In this document: piece after piece, positions 1-5,103 of the stretch
Position numbering within the stretch: the stretch's first letter is position 1
Layout of the letters: each line of letters begins with the position of its first letter
DNA from: G039029935 sp039029935
GTDB lineage: Bacteria > Chloroflexota > Anaerolineae > Caldilineales > Caldilineaceae
DNA length: 5,103 bases
Direction of reading: 5' to 3'
Assembly (NCBI GenBank): GCA_039029935.1
Contig: JBCCFC010001022.1
Coordinates: forward strand, 1 to 5,103
Position numbers and translations under genes: made by a program
Notes under the pieces: model-generated
What the model was told of the DNA's origin: nothing
The model's input: only the letters and a program-made list of their open reading frames with translations
Database searches by the model: none

Positions 1-1711
1 CGATGCCATCTGCATAATTGGCGAGACCATTTTGATACATTGCCTCCAAATAGGCAAAATCATCACGTGCCAATCCACCATTATCACCCGCAGGTGTCAA
101 TGCACCACTGATGACAAGCATGGATGGGCAGGCTGCCTTGATGCTGGCATAGGCTGGACGCAGCAGATTCATATACTCGACTGGGTCCAATGGTCGATTG
201 CCCCATTCATAGTGCAGGTTTTGCTCGTTCCAAATTTCAATTGCCTTTAGACCACTACCACAGAATGTGCCTGCCATACGCCCGACGAAATTGGCAAAGG
301 ACTGTGGATCGGCTGGCGGGCCATCAACGCTACCATCAAAATTGGCTTCACGTGCCCAGTCTGGTGCCCCTACCACGCTAAAGAGGACATTGATTCCTCG
401 TGACTGTGCACCCGCGACAATGCCCTGCAATGAGCCGAGATTGACTGACCCTTGGCTACGCTCATAGAGTTTCCACTGGACCTGTTGCTTGAGCCAGCCA
501 AATCCTATGTCATTTGTAGCCTCAATCGCACGTCCAGCATCAGACCCCAGCAGATGTGCTTGGATGCCATAGCCAAAGAAGCCGCCGCCCGATGGTGGTG
601 GTGCGCTCACAACAGGTGCCGACGCTGCCTGGACAGCAGGTGCGGCTGGTGCGTCTGGTGCGGCTACTTGTGGCGGTGGCGTGAATGTGGGTGTGGGATA
701 GATGGGTGGTGTAAACGTGGGGGATGGTGTGTAATAGACCGTTGGGGGAGGCGTAAACGTAGGTGTGGCCGCGGGTGCAACCGAGCCTGTGACTGGTGTA
801 AATGTCGCTGTCACAATTCTGAATGCTGGTGGAATCTCGTCCTCGGTCAAACGTCGTAAGCCTGCGGTTGGACCAACAATTCTGGTCAGTCCGCTGTAAA
901 TCCACACAGGTTCTGAGATTTCCGGCACAATAATTTGATACCATGCACCATCGGGGCTGTAGGCAACAATTTGGAATGTACTGCCCTGTGTCACGATGGC
1001 GGCAACGGCATACTCTGTACTTGGACCCCAGCGAATATTCATATTTTCTGGCTCTGTAATCACCAATGGTACACTTGGTGGTGTTGGTGTGGGTGGTGCA
1101 GGTGGCACAGTGGGTGGTGGCGTAAACGTTGGCGTTGCTGGCGGTGTAAATGTGGGTGTTGGTGCCAGCACAATCTCTGTGGTCGCAATAATGGTTGCAT
1201 CTGCCCCCACTTCTGTTGTACTCGTATCACCCGCAGCACTATCAGACGCATCCGTTTGTGCAGATGCAACTGCTTCGGTCGTATCCGCTGTCGCGACATC
1301 TGGCGCACTTAAGCCATCCTGTGCAACCACCTCAATAAAAATCCATCCCACAAGCGTCCCACTTGTATCGGCCTCGCCAATCTGGACACCAGGCCCCAGT
1401 GTACGCACTCTGTGCCAAGCACCAGTCGCATCTGTTTCCAGAATCTGCACCTCATCGCCCGCATTTAAGACACCAAGCACTTCTGCCGCAAATGTTGGCT
1501 CCAGACGGACATTGATGGTTGGGTTGATATCGACAACCGCTACCTGATCTTCGTCATCAATCACAACCGACAGCGCAGCGTTGATCGCGCCATCGTCTGT
1601 ACTGGGCAAGACAGGCATCACACAACCAGCCGTGAACAATGCTGTAAAAAGAATGAGCATCATTAGGCGCGGTTTGTTTGGTTGGAACCATAAAGTTTTG
1701 ATAAGCTTCAT
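1..1711 (-). CDS. SH3b-domain lipoprotein with C-terminal glycoside hydrolase-like (GH-A clan) domain, 3' end missing
   Basis: I translated the minus strand from the ATG at 1709-1711. The frame stays open for 570 codons to the window edge, so the C-terminus is missing. Residues 1-30 form a lipoprotein signal: basic residues K2, K5, K13 and R15, a hydrophobic stretch, then the lipobox FTAGC with C30 as the lipidation site. Residues about 58-130 and 215-282 look like two SH3b domains, each with an 'N[VI]R' strand near its start (INVRLEP, MNIRWGP) and a GAW[HY] turn. They are separated by a Thr/Ala/Ser-rich and then Pro/Thr-rich linker. A second linker (about 299-376) leads to a TIM-barrel-like domain from about 378 (FFGYGIQAH). 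This carries IEIWNEQN at 491-498, where E496 matches the acid/base glutamate of clan GH-A (GH5/GH39-like). The second catalytic glutamate would lie beyond the window. I infer a membrane-anchored, outward-facing protein that binds wall or glycan through SH3b and may cleave a polysaccharide. The substrate is unknown, and catalysis is unproven because half the active site is not visible. Confidence 0.87.
   Translation of the reverse strand, partial: MKLIKTLWFQPNKPRLMMLILFTALFTAGCVMPVLPSTDDGAINAALSVVIDDEDQVAVVDINPTINVRLEPTFAAEVLGVLNAGDEVQILETDATGAWHRVRTLGPGVQIGEADTSGTLVGWIFIEVVAQDGLSAPDVATADTTEAVASAQTDASDSAAGDTSTTEVGADATIIATTEIVLAPTPTFTPPATPTFTPPPTVPPAPPTPTPPSVPLVITEPENMNIRWGPSTEYAVAAIVTQGSTFQIVAYSPDGAWYQIIVPEISEPVWIYSGLTRIVGPTAGLRRLTEDEIPPAFRIVTATFTPVTGSVAPAATPTFTPPPTVYYTPSPTFTPPIYPTPTFTPPPQVAAPDAPAAPAVQAASAPVVSAPPPSGGGFFGYGIQAHLLGSDAGRAIEATNDIGFGWLKQQVQWKLYERSQGSVNLGSLQGIVAGAQSRGINVLFSVVGAPDWAREANFDGSVDGPPADPQSFANFVGRMAGTFCGSGLKAIEIWNEQNLHYEWGNRPLDPVEYMNLLRPAYASIKAACPSMLVISGALTPAGDNGGLARDDFAYLEAMYQNGLANYADGI
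665..811 (-). repeat. Pro/Thr linker repeats before the glycoside hydrolase-like domain
   Basis: Codons about 301-349 of the lipoprotein contain four TFTP cores, three of them as PTFTPP, interspersed with Tyr and Ser residues. An Ala/Pro-rich stretch and a Gly run (SGGG) follow just before the catalytic-like domain. The sequence is probably an extended spacer that holds the enzyme domain away from the anchor. Confidence 0.75.
1073..1168 (-). repeat. Pro/Thr linker repeats between the two SH3b domains
   Basis: Codons about 182-213 of the lipoprotein encode a low-complexity linker with two PTFTPP units followed by further Pro-rich sequence. At the DNA level the repeats vary at third codon positions (ACATTTACACC versus ACGTTTACGCC), so they are maintained as protein sequence. 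Linkers of this kind separate domains on secreted proteins. Confidence 0.75.
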
Positions 1712-1716
1712 ATAAA

Positions 1717-1722
1717 TCCTTT
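1717..1722 (-). promoter_or_regulatory. Ribosome binding site of the lipoprotein gene
   Basis: On the minus strand AAAGGA lies 5 bases before the ATG at 1709-1711. This supports that start over the internal Met codons at residues 17 and 18, which would remove the basic n-region of the signal peptide. Confidence 0.75.
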
Positions 1723-1771
1723 CGCAATGTGAATATGGAGTGTTCTATCATGGCTGTATCTACACTTCGCT

Positions 1772-1780
1772 ATTATAGCA
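1772..1780 (-). promoter_or_regulatory. Extended -10 promoter of the lipoprotein gene
   Basis: The minus strand reads TGCTATAAT, a perfect TATAAT hexamer (1772-1777) with the TGn extension. No good -35 hexamer lies 16-18 bases upstream (CGTGCT at 17 bases), which is usual for extended -10 promoters. The predicted transcription start is near 1765, giving a leader of about 54 bases before the ATG. The region normally contacted as -35 is occupied by one arm of the inverted repeat at 1790-1800. Confidence 0.6.
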
Positions 1781-1789
1781 TGAATCATC

Positions 1790-1844
1790 AAACCAGCACG
1801 GTCATTGGCTGCGTTGAAACTGTATCGGAGAATCGTGCTGGTTT
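1790..1844. repeat. 11-bp perfect inverted repeat upstream of the lipoprotein promoter
   Basis: AAACCAGCACG at 1790-1800 is exactly matched by CGTGCTGGTTT at 1834-1844, with 33 bases between them. Arm centres are 44 bp apart, close to four helical turns. Relative to the predicted start near 1765, the inner arm covers about -25 to -35 and the outer arm about -69 to -79. No T-run follows on either strand, so it is not a terminator. It could be a pair of operator half-sites or a DNA cruciform; the function is inferred only from position. Confidence 0.55.
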
Positions 1845-1996
1845 CATAAAGTGTATCTACAAAATCACATTGTCTAAACGTTGTTCTTGGGCTATTGGTT
1901 TCGGTTTTTTTGAATTTTGCAAATAAAATTGATTTTTTGTGTGGATGAAGGGCAAAAGTATGATTTCAGTCTCGTATCGGTCGGGTTCTGATCACT

Positions 1997-2035
1997 AAAA
2001 AAACTTGTCAGCACTTCAGCATACAGGCTGACAAG
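1997..2035 (-). terminator. Rho-independent terminator of the GNAT/reductase transcript
   Basis: On the minus strand CTTGTCAGC (2035-2027) pairs with GCTGACAAG (2012-2004) across a 14-base loop. Seven T residues (2003-1997) follow directly. The stem can be extended by a G-U and an A-U pair. It lies 33 bases past the stop of the reductase remnant and so would end the transcript that began upstream of the acetyltransferase. A second copy of the 5' arm sits at 2043-2051 and could form a competing hairpin. Confidence 0.8.
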
Positions 2036-2055
2036 CTGACTGGCTGACAAGCTGA
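2026..2055. repeat. Tandem 14-bp direct repeat at the terminator
   Basis: GGCTGACAAGCTGA occurs at 2026-2039 and 2042-2055 with a period of 16 bp. Both copies contain the 9-base 5' arm of the terminator hairpin, and the 3' arm at 2004-2012 is its inverted copy. The arrangement looks like a local duplication of half of the terminator stem. Confidence 0.65.
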
Positions 2056-2067
2056 TTTTATACTTTC

Positions 2068-2205
2068 CTAAAAGTTAATGCCAGCATCCAATACCCCATT
2101 CAGTAGGCGTTCCGCTTGGGCTTCATCTGCATGACGCAGTTCCATTGCGCCATAGCCCAGCGTTGTTACATTCATGCCAGTATTGCCAAAGCTACGCTTT
2201 TCCAT
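2068..2205 (-). pseudogene. Truncated aldo/keto reductase (N-terminal 45 codons only)
   Basis: The minus-strand frame from the ATG at 2203-2205 encodes 45 residues: it begins MEKRSFGNTGM, continues with TTLGYGAMEL, and ends LDAGINF before a TAG at 2068-2070. This is the start of an aldo/keto reductase (NADPH-dependent carbonyl reduction on a TIM barrel). It has the first beta hairpin, the glycine/alanine motif of strand 1, helix 1 and the beginning of strand 2. Intact members continue 'INF-[IFW]-DTA/S', where the Asp is a catalytic residue, and run to roughly 300 residues. Here the frame ends exactly before that Asp, and none of the following 60 bases in any frame resembles the family. I infer loss of about 85% of the gene by deletion rather than a point mutation. 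It begins 58 bases after the acetyltransferase stop, so the two probably shared an operon. A functional short peptide is possible but unlikely. Confidence 0.78.
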
Positions 2206-2214
2206 TTAAGTTTT

Positions 2215-2220
2215 CTCCTT
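2215..2220 (-). promoter_or_regulatory. Ribosome binding site of the reductase remnant
   Basis: AAGGAG on the minus strand lies 9 bases before the ATG at 2203-2205. Its near-consensus quality shows that the reading frame was a genuine gene start and that the break affected only the rest of the gene. Confidence 0.65.
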
Positions 2221-2263
2221 ATGTTGGATATTGAAATAGTTAATATAGCTACAAAAGGGGAGG

Positions 2264-2974
2264 TCACGCGATATGGAAATCGACACCAAACTGGATTAGC
2301 TTCAGCTTTTTTGCCACAGCTTGCGAAGCGAGATTTTCCCAAGATGTGCTGTACAACGGTATCGCCCCCAAAGCCTGAACAGCGTGTGCCCATGCACTGA
2401 TGACAGCAGTTGCATATCCTCTGCCACGAAATTCCGGCAGCGTCTCAACGCCAGCTTCGTGGGCATCAGCAGTAATGCGCACACTGCGACAGATGGCAAC
2501 CACTTGGTTGTCCTCGACAAGACCAAAAAAAGGCTGCCAAGTAGGTAGCTCTGAAATGAATTCCTCAAAGCGACCCTGCAAACACACCGCGTTCGCTTCC
2601 GTAATCGCCAGAAGTTGTCTGGATGGCTGCTGGATTTGAGCAAAATGATAGGCTGGACCCATCCACACGTTGCCTACAGGTGTGTGCATTCCCAAAAGCT
2701 GCATGTAGGCGTCCATATGGCGTGGTGGATTGTGCAATGCCACACCCACAGGTTCTGCCTGACATAGGATTGCCAATTCCGAGACGAGACCCTCCGAGAG
2801 ATCGGCTCGAAAACGCCAAATATTTCCTACCGATGTACGCCCCAAAAAGAAGCGTGGTGCTGGATTACCACCATCCGGTTCATTGATGGTCAATATCCGT
2901 CCGTTTGCATCGTGTCTGTATAACGCACTGGTGTGCAATGTCATCAACGCTAATGGATTGAAGATAGCTGACAT
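2264..2974 (-). CDS. GNAT-family N-acetyltransferase, 236 residues
   Basis: This complete frame starts at ATG 2972-2974, preceded by AAGGA 5 bases upstream, and ends in TGA at 2264-2266. The C-terminal third is a GNAT acetyl-CoA-binding core. V176-ETLPEFRGRGYA-188 holds the motif A pattern R-x-x-G-x-A (R183, G186, A188) that cradles the pyrophosphate of acetyl-CoA. It is followed by the usual helix and by LYSTSWENLASQAVAKKL (207-224), the motif B strand and helix with N214. The first about 120 residues lack these motifs and probably form a family-specific N-terminal half, so a single GNAT fold may be extended or doubled. The substrate cannot be read from the sequence; small amines, peptides or drugs are all known GNAT substrates. 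The gene is followed after 58 bases by the aldo/keto reductase remnant and then the terminator, and it diverges from the glycerate kinase gene. The family call is firm and the substrate is unknown. Confidence 0.88.
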   Translation of the reverse strand: MSAIFNPLALMTLHTSALYRHDANGRILTINEPDGGNPAPRFFLGRTSVGNIWRFRADLSEGLVSELAILCQAEPVGVALHNPPRHMDAYMQLLGMHTPVGNVWMGPAYHFAQIQQPSRQLLAITEANAVCLQGRFEEFISELPTWQPFFGLVEDNQVVAICRSVRITADAHEAGVETLPEFRGRGYATAVISAWAHAVQALGAIPLYSTSWENLASQAVAKKLKLIQFGVDFHIA

Positions 2975-2979
2975 TAAGT

Positions 2980-2984
2980 TCCTT
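2980..2984 (-). promoter_or_regulatory. Ribosome binding site of the GNAT gene
   Basis: AAGGA on the minus strand lies 5 bases before the ATG at 2972-2974, inside a purine-rich run (GAGGAAGGAA). It fixes the chosen start over the next in-frame Met at residue 11. Confidence 0.7.
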
Positions 2985-3052
2985 CCTCACCTTTACCGTG
3001 AAAATAATCTTACCATGCAGAACGACATGAATCCATAAAAATGATGCTTGTC

Positions 3053-3061
3053 ATTATAGCA
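3053..3061 (-). promoter_or_regulatory. Extended -10 promoter of the GNAT transcript
   Basis: The minus strand reads TGCTATAAT, the same nine bases as the lipoprotein promoter. A weak -35 candidate, GCAACA, lies 17 bases upstream at 3076-3081. The predicted start is near 3046, giving a leader of about 71 bases. A short 5-bp inverted repeat (ATGCT at 3044-3048, AGCAT at 3058-3062) straddles the -10 and the predicted start; arms this short can occur by chance. Confidence 0.6.
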
Positions 3062-3077
3062 TTGTTTTAATTAGATG

Positions 3078-3106
3078 TTGCTCATTCTTGCGAGATTCGA
3101 TATACT
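3078..3106 (+). promoter_or_regulatory. Sigma-70-like promoter of the glycerate kinase gene
   Basis: TTGCTC (3078-3083) and TATACT (3101-3106) are separated by exactly 17 bases. The -10 matches consensus at five of six positions and the -35 at three. Transcription would start near 3113, giving about 44 bases of leader before the ATG at 3157. Its -35 overlaps the weak -35 of the opposite-facing GNAT promoter. Confidence 0.5.
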
Positions 3107-3144
3107 CAAGACCGATTTTATACAGGCCACGAGCCGCTAAATAC

Positions 3145-3150
3145 GGAGAG
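3145..3150 (+). promoter_or_regulatory. Ribosome binding site of the glycerate kinase gene
   Basis: GGAGAG ends 6 bases before the ATG at 3157-3159. It decides the start: the frame is open further upstream to a TTG at 3088, but that codon lies inside the predicted promoter and the extra 23 residues resemble nothing in the family. Confidence 0.75.
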
Positions 3151-3156
3151 AGCATC

Positions 3157-4554
3157 ATGTCAACTGAACAGAAACCATTTGCAACAATCTTAAACCACAA
3201 CCCAAGCAAACGTCAACCCATCGTTGATGTTTTAAATGCAGCATTGGCCGCGGTAAACCCATATAATGCGGTCGAAAATGCCGTGCAACTCAACGAAGGA
3301 CAATTACAAATTGGTGACACCACCTATGACATAACCCAGTGCGAGCGCATTTTTGTCGTTGGAGCAGGCAAGGCAGGCGCGCCAATGACACAGGCGATTG
3401 AGGACATTTTTGAGGATCAGGTGAGCGATGGATCGTTAAATGGCGTTGTTGTCGTGAAAGATAAGCATGGCGGTCCAACCAAAAGCGTCAACATTCTCGA
3501 AGCAAGCCACCCCATCCCCAACCAAGCGGGCGTTGATGCGGGTCAGCAAGTGCTGACGATGGCACAAGGGGCTGGTCCTAACGATTTGGTGATTGCTTTG
3601 CTCTCCGGCGGTGGTTCTGCCCTATTGGTTGCCCCAGCAGAAGGGATTGCGCTCGCCGATATTCAGGCGATGACCGATGCACTACTGGCCTGCGGTGCAA
3701 CTATCAACGAGGTTAACTGTCTGCGCAAACATTGCAGTGCTGTCAAAGGTGGTCAACTAGCACGAGCCGTTGCGCCTGCGACCTTGATCACACTGGTTCT
3801 CAGCGACGTCATCGGTAACCCGCTTGATGTCATTGCCAGTGGACCCACTGTACCCGACGCCAGCACATGGGCTGATGCATGGGAGATCGTGGAACGCTAT
3901 GAGATTGCGGAGCAACTACCGGCGGTCATTGTCAAACGCTTACAGGCTGGGTTGGCAGACGAGATTGCTGATACGCCAACTGCCGATGACCCTGCGTTTA
4001 CAGATAGTCAAACCGTCGTCGTCGCTGATAACCGCGTGGCGGCACAAGCGGCAGTCGCCAAAGCGCAATCGTTGGGATTCAATACACTATTACTTTCGAC
4101 ATTTATTGAAGGTGAAGCGGCTGATGTGGCAAAAGTGGCTGTCGGACTGGGCAAAGAGATTCAGGATATTGGGCTACCATTGGCTCCACCTGCTTGTTTG
4201 ATATTGGGTGGTGAGACAACGGTTTCACTCGGTTCAAACCCTGGCAAAGGTGGGCGCAACCAAGAGTTGGCACTGGCGGCGGCGATTGCGCTGGATAAAC
4301 ATCCAGTCAAGTCACCTGAAATGACGATTGTTTCTCTGGCAACGGATGGCACCGATGGCCCGACGGATAGTGCTGGTGGGTTGGCGGATCACATGACGTT
4401 AGAACGTGGACGTGCGTTGGGGTTGGATGCGGAAGGTCATCTGCGGACACATGATGCATATCCCTATTTGGAGTCGGTGGGCGATTTGTTGGTGACAGGA
4501 CCGACGCAGACGAATGTGAATGATCTAATTTTTGTGTTTGTGCAGGCAGAGTAA
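3157..4554 (+). CDS. Glycerate 2-kinase, MOFRL family (465 residues)
   Basis: This enzyme phosphorylates D-glycerate with ATP to 2-phosphoglycerate, feeding glycerate from serine, glyoxylate, tartrate or sugar-acid breakdown into glycolysis. It is a cytoplasmic protein with no signal peptide. The N-terminal DUF4147-type domain (about 1-240) shows FVVGAGKAG (66-74), EASHPIPNQAG (115-125), LLSGGGSALL (148-157), NCLRKH.SAVKGG (187-199) and LSDVIGNPLDVIASGPT (215-231). The C-terminal MOFRL domain (about 345-460) shows LGGETTV (350-356), GKGGRNQELAL (363-373), ATDGTDGPTDSAGG (395-408) and GPTQTNVNDLIF (448-459). The lysine of VGAGKAG (K72) and the arginine of GGRNQE (R367) are positions I recall as important in characterised members. 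All hallmark blocks are present and the length is normal, so it should be active. Relatives are named gckA or ttuD, but the sequence does not decide the pathway. No glycerate-pathway partner is visible in the window. Function is clear from the motifs. Confidence 0.95.
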   Translation: MSTEQKPFATILNHNPSKRQPIVDVLNAALAAVNPYNAVENAVQLNEGQLQIGDTTYDITQCERIFVVGAGKAGAPMTQAIEDIFEDQVSDGSLNGVVVVKDKHGGPTKSVNILEASHPIPNQAGVDAGQQVLTMAQGAGPNDLVIALLSGGGSALLVAPAEGIALADIQAMTDALLACGATINEVNCLRKHCSAVKGGQLARAVAPATLITLVLSDVIGNPLDVIASGPTVPDASTWADAWEIVERYEIAEQLPAVIVKRLQAGLADEIADTPTADDPAFTDSQTVVVADNRVAAQAAVAKAQSLGFNTLLLSTFIEGEAADVAKVAVGLGKEIQDIGLPLAPPACLILGGETTVSLGSNPGKGGRNQELALAAAIALDKHPVKSPEMTIVSLATDGTDGPTDSAGGLADHMTLERGRALGLDAEGHLRTHDAYPYLESVGDLLVTGPTQTNVNDLIFVFVQAE

Positions 4555-4564
4555 GTGTTAGAAT
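4538..4564 (+). promoter_or_regulatory. Possible promoter for the 128-residue gene
   Basis: TGTTAGAAT at 4556-4564 is an extended -10 with a five-of-six hexamer (TAGAAT at 4559-4564). TTGTGC at 4538-4543 is a poor -35 at a short 15-base spacing. If used, transcription would begin near 4571, just after the glycerate kinase stop. Without it, the downstream gene would depend on read-through from the kinase gene, since no terminator is seen between them. Confidence 0.3.
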
Positions 4565-4614
4565 CAGTATTCAACAAAGTCTGATTTGAAACCAAATCTG
4601 AGGCCAAAGTATAA

Positions 4615-5001
4615 ATGGAAAGCAATTTCTACATCAATGATGCAGGATATGCAAAAGCAGAATTTAGCTCGCCGTATGAATTAATTGGTTGGTTTCTAAG
4701 TTCAGAAATAGGTGGCTCTATTGAAGAGTTAAATTTTTATCTGTCACGTATAGAAGATGTTAAATCTGGGAAACTAACAAAGTTTGAAGCAGATGGCAAT
4801 GCCCACATCATAAGAATAGATAAAGAACATGTCCAGATTATCGACTTTTTTTTGCTTGATGCTGATGATCATCCCGACCATCCCGAAAATAATATAACAT
4901 TTGCATTAAAGATGTTTGAGGAAATTATAGCACAATGGCTTAAACTTATATCTCAGAATGTAAAAGACTATCAATATCAATATGTGAATGAAGTTATCTG
5001 A
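4615..5001 (+). CDS. Hypothetical 128-residue acidic protein, weakly YacL-like or immunity-like
   Basis: This complete frame from ATG 4615-4617 to TGA 4999-5001 is preceded by GAGG at 4600-4603, a weak site with a long 11-base spacing. The next Met is residue 100, so no other ATG start is plausible. There is no signal peptide or membrane segment. The protein is acidic, with an alternating pattern: an N-terminal strand pair (NFYIND, YAKAEFSS), the element YELIGWFLSSEI (21-32), a helix to about 50, HIIRIDKEHVQIIDFFLLD (64-82), and a C-terminal helix FEEIIAQWLKLI (101-112). This order resembles small YacL/UPF0231-like proteins and some immunity proteins of polymorphic toxins, from memory of their general pattern only. 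No toxin gene is visible upstream. GC is about 33% (120 of 360 bases at 4621-4980), well below the kinase gene, which suggests a different origin. It is very likely a real gene; the function is unknown. Confidence 0.7.
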   Translation: MESNFYINDAGYAKAEFSSPYELIGWFLSSEIGGSIEELNFYLSRIEDVKSGKLTKFEADGNAHIIRIDKEHVQIIDFFLLDADDHPDHPENNITFALKMFEEIIAQWLKLISQNVKDYQYQYVNEVI

Positions 5002-5103
5002 TGTAAAAGAATTTCAATAAGTGGTGACCAAAGTAGCTTACTTAGCTTACCATTAAATGATAATTTTTCCAGATCAAATTTTTTTCAGAAAGACAAAAAA
5101 AAA
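5002..5103. other. AT-rich tail without recognisable features
   Basis: After the stop at 5001 there is AT-rich sequence with a small tandem TAGCTTAC repeat (two copies around 5033-5050), a T-run, and a terminal run of A at the window edge. I see no gene start, no hairpin that would make the T-run a terminator, and no RNA gene. Confidence 0.5.

Larger units (their letters stand above)
1755..1861. repeat. Pair of TGTATCTACA direct repeats
   Basis: TGTATCTACA occurs at 1755-1764 and again at 1852-1861, in the same orientation, on either side of the inverted repeat and the promoter. A 10-bp exact match this close could be chance or a second regulator site. The sequence shows no more than the match. 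Confidence 0.3.
1712..2067. other. Intergenic region between the lipoprotein gene and the reductase remnant
   Basis: This 356-base stretch has no convincing gene. It holds, from left to right, the ribosome binding site and extended -10 promoter of the lipoprotein gene, an 11-bp inverted repeat, a 10-bp direct repeat, an AT-rich segment without recognisable signals (about 1862-1996), and the intrinsic terminator of the upstream minus-strand transcript. A 65-codon plus-strand frame at 1729-1926 runs through these signals, has no family resemblance and is not called. Confidence 0.7.

Noticed and set aside
665..1168. Repeated GTAAACGT/GTAAATGT-type units that could suggest a repeat array
   Set aside because: They are irregular, vary at third codon positions and encode the PTFTPP linkers. 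There are no constant repeats with unique spacers, so this is not a CRISPR array.
452..1547. Plus- and minus-frame open stretches rich in Cys, Trp, Gly, Val or His (for example 452-859, 540-944, 935-1312, 996-1547)
   Set aside because: They are frame shadows of the Pro/Thr-rich lipoprotein gene, whose repetitive codons lack stops in other frames. Their composition is not protein-like, they have no ribosome binding sites, and the minus frame gives clear domains.
1729..1926. 65-codon plus-strand open frame in the intergenic region
   Set aside because: It has no ribosome binding site or family resemblance and runs through the minus-strand promoter and the inverted repeat.
2116..2886. Several plus- and minus-strand frames of 73-113 residues across the GNAT gene
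   Set aside because: They overlap the GNAT frame, which alone shows a recognisable domain and ribosome binding site. They are shadows.
3088..3156. Upstream TTG start adding 23 residues to the glycerate kinase
   Set aside because: The TTG lies inside the predicted promoter, has no ribosome binding site, and the added residues resemble nothing in the family. The ATG at 3157 has a good GGAGAG.
4583..4598. Hairpin GATTTG/CAAATC after the glycerate kinase gene, as a terminator
   Set aside because: The stem is only 6 bp and AT-rich, and no T-run follows. At most it may influence translation of the next gene.
4586..4615. TTGAAA with an 18-base gap to TATAAA as a promoter for the 128-residue gene
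   Set aside because: The -10 would overlap the start codon and transcription would begin inside the gene, with no later usable Met until residue 100.
5092..5103. Terminal A-run as a biological signal
   Set aside because: It sits at the very edge of the window and is as likely to be an assembly stop at a homopolymer. Nothing around it gives it a role.

Overview
The window most likely comes from a member of the Chloroflexota (Anaerolineae-like). The main clue is a lipoprotein encoded on the minus strand at the left edge. It joins SH3b domains to a glycoside-hydrolase-like domain through 'PTPTFTPP' linkers, a style I know best from that phylum. This assignment is an inference and was not tested by any search. 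The window opens inside one gene and ends in an A-run, so it may be a short contig or a fragment of one.

Layout. Positions 1-1711 (minus) hold the 5' part (570 codons) of the SH3b/glycoside-hydrolase lipoprotein, with a clear ribosome binding site and an extended -10 promoter. Positions 1712-2067 are non-coding. They hold that promoter, an 11-bp inverted repeat with a 33-bp spacer, a 10-bp direct repeat, and an intrinsic terminator for the minus-strand transcript arriving from the right. Positions 2068-2205 (minus) are the first 45 codons of an aldo/keto reductase, cut off by a stop: a gene remnant that still has a good Shine-Dalgarno. Positions 2264-2974 (minus) encode a complete GNAT-family N-acetyltransferase, probably co-transcribed with the remnant. 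Positions 2975-3156 are a divergent promoter region. Positions 3157-4554 (plus) encode a complete MOFRL-type glycerate 2-kinase. Positions 4615-5001 (plus) encode a 128-residue protein of uncertain function in much more AT-rich DNA (about 33% GC), possibly YacL-like or immunity-like and possibly acquired by transfer. The last 102 bases hold nothing I can name.

How the genes fit together. The acetyltransferase/reductase-remnant unit and the glycerate kinase diverge from overlapping -35 regions. The glycerate kinase is central carbon metabolism (glycerate to 2-phosphoglycerate). The lipoprotein would act outside the membrane on a glycan. I see no evidence that these genes form one pathway. I did not find a convincing new multi-gene system. 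The points most worth a second look are the decayed reductase next to its terminator, the paired inverted repeat over the lipoprotein promoter, the lipoprotein architecture, and the AT-rich 128-residue gene at the right edge.
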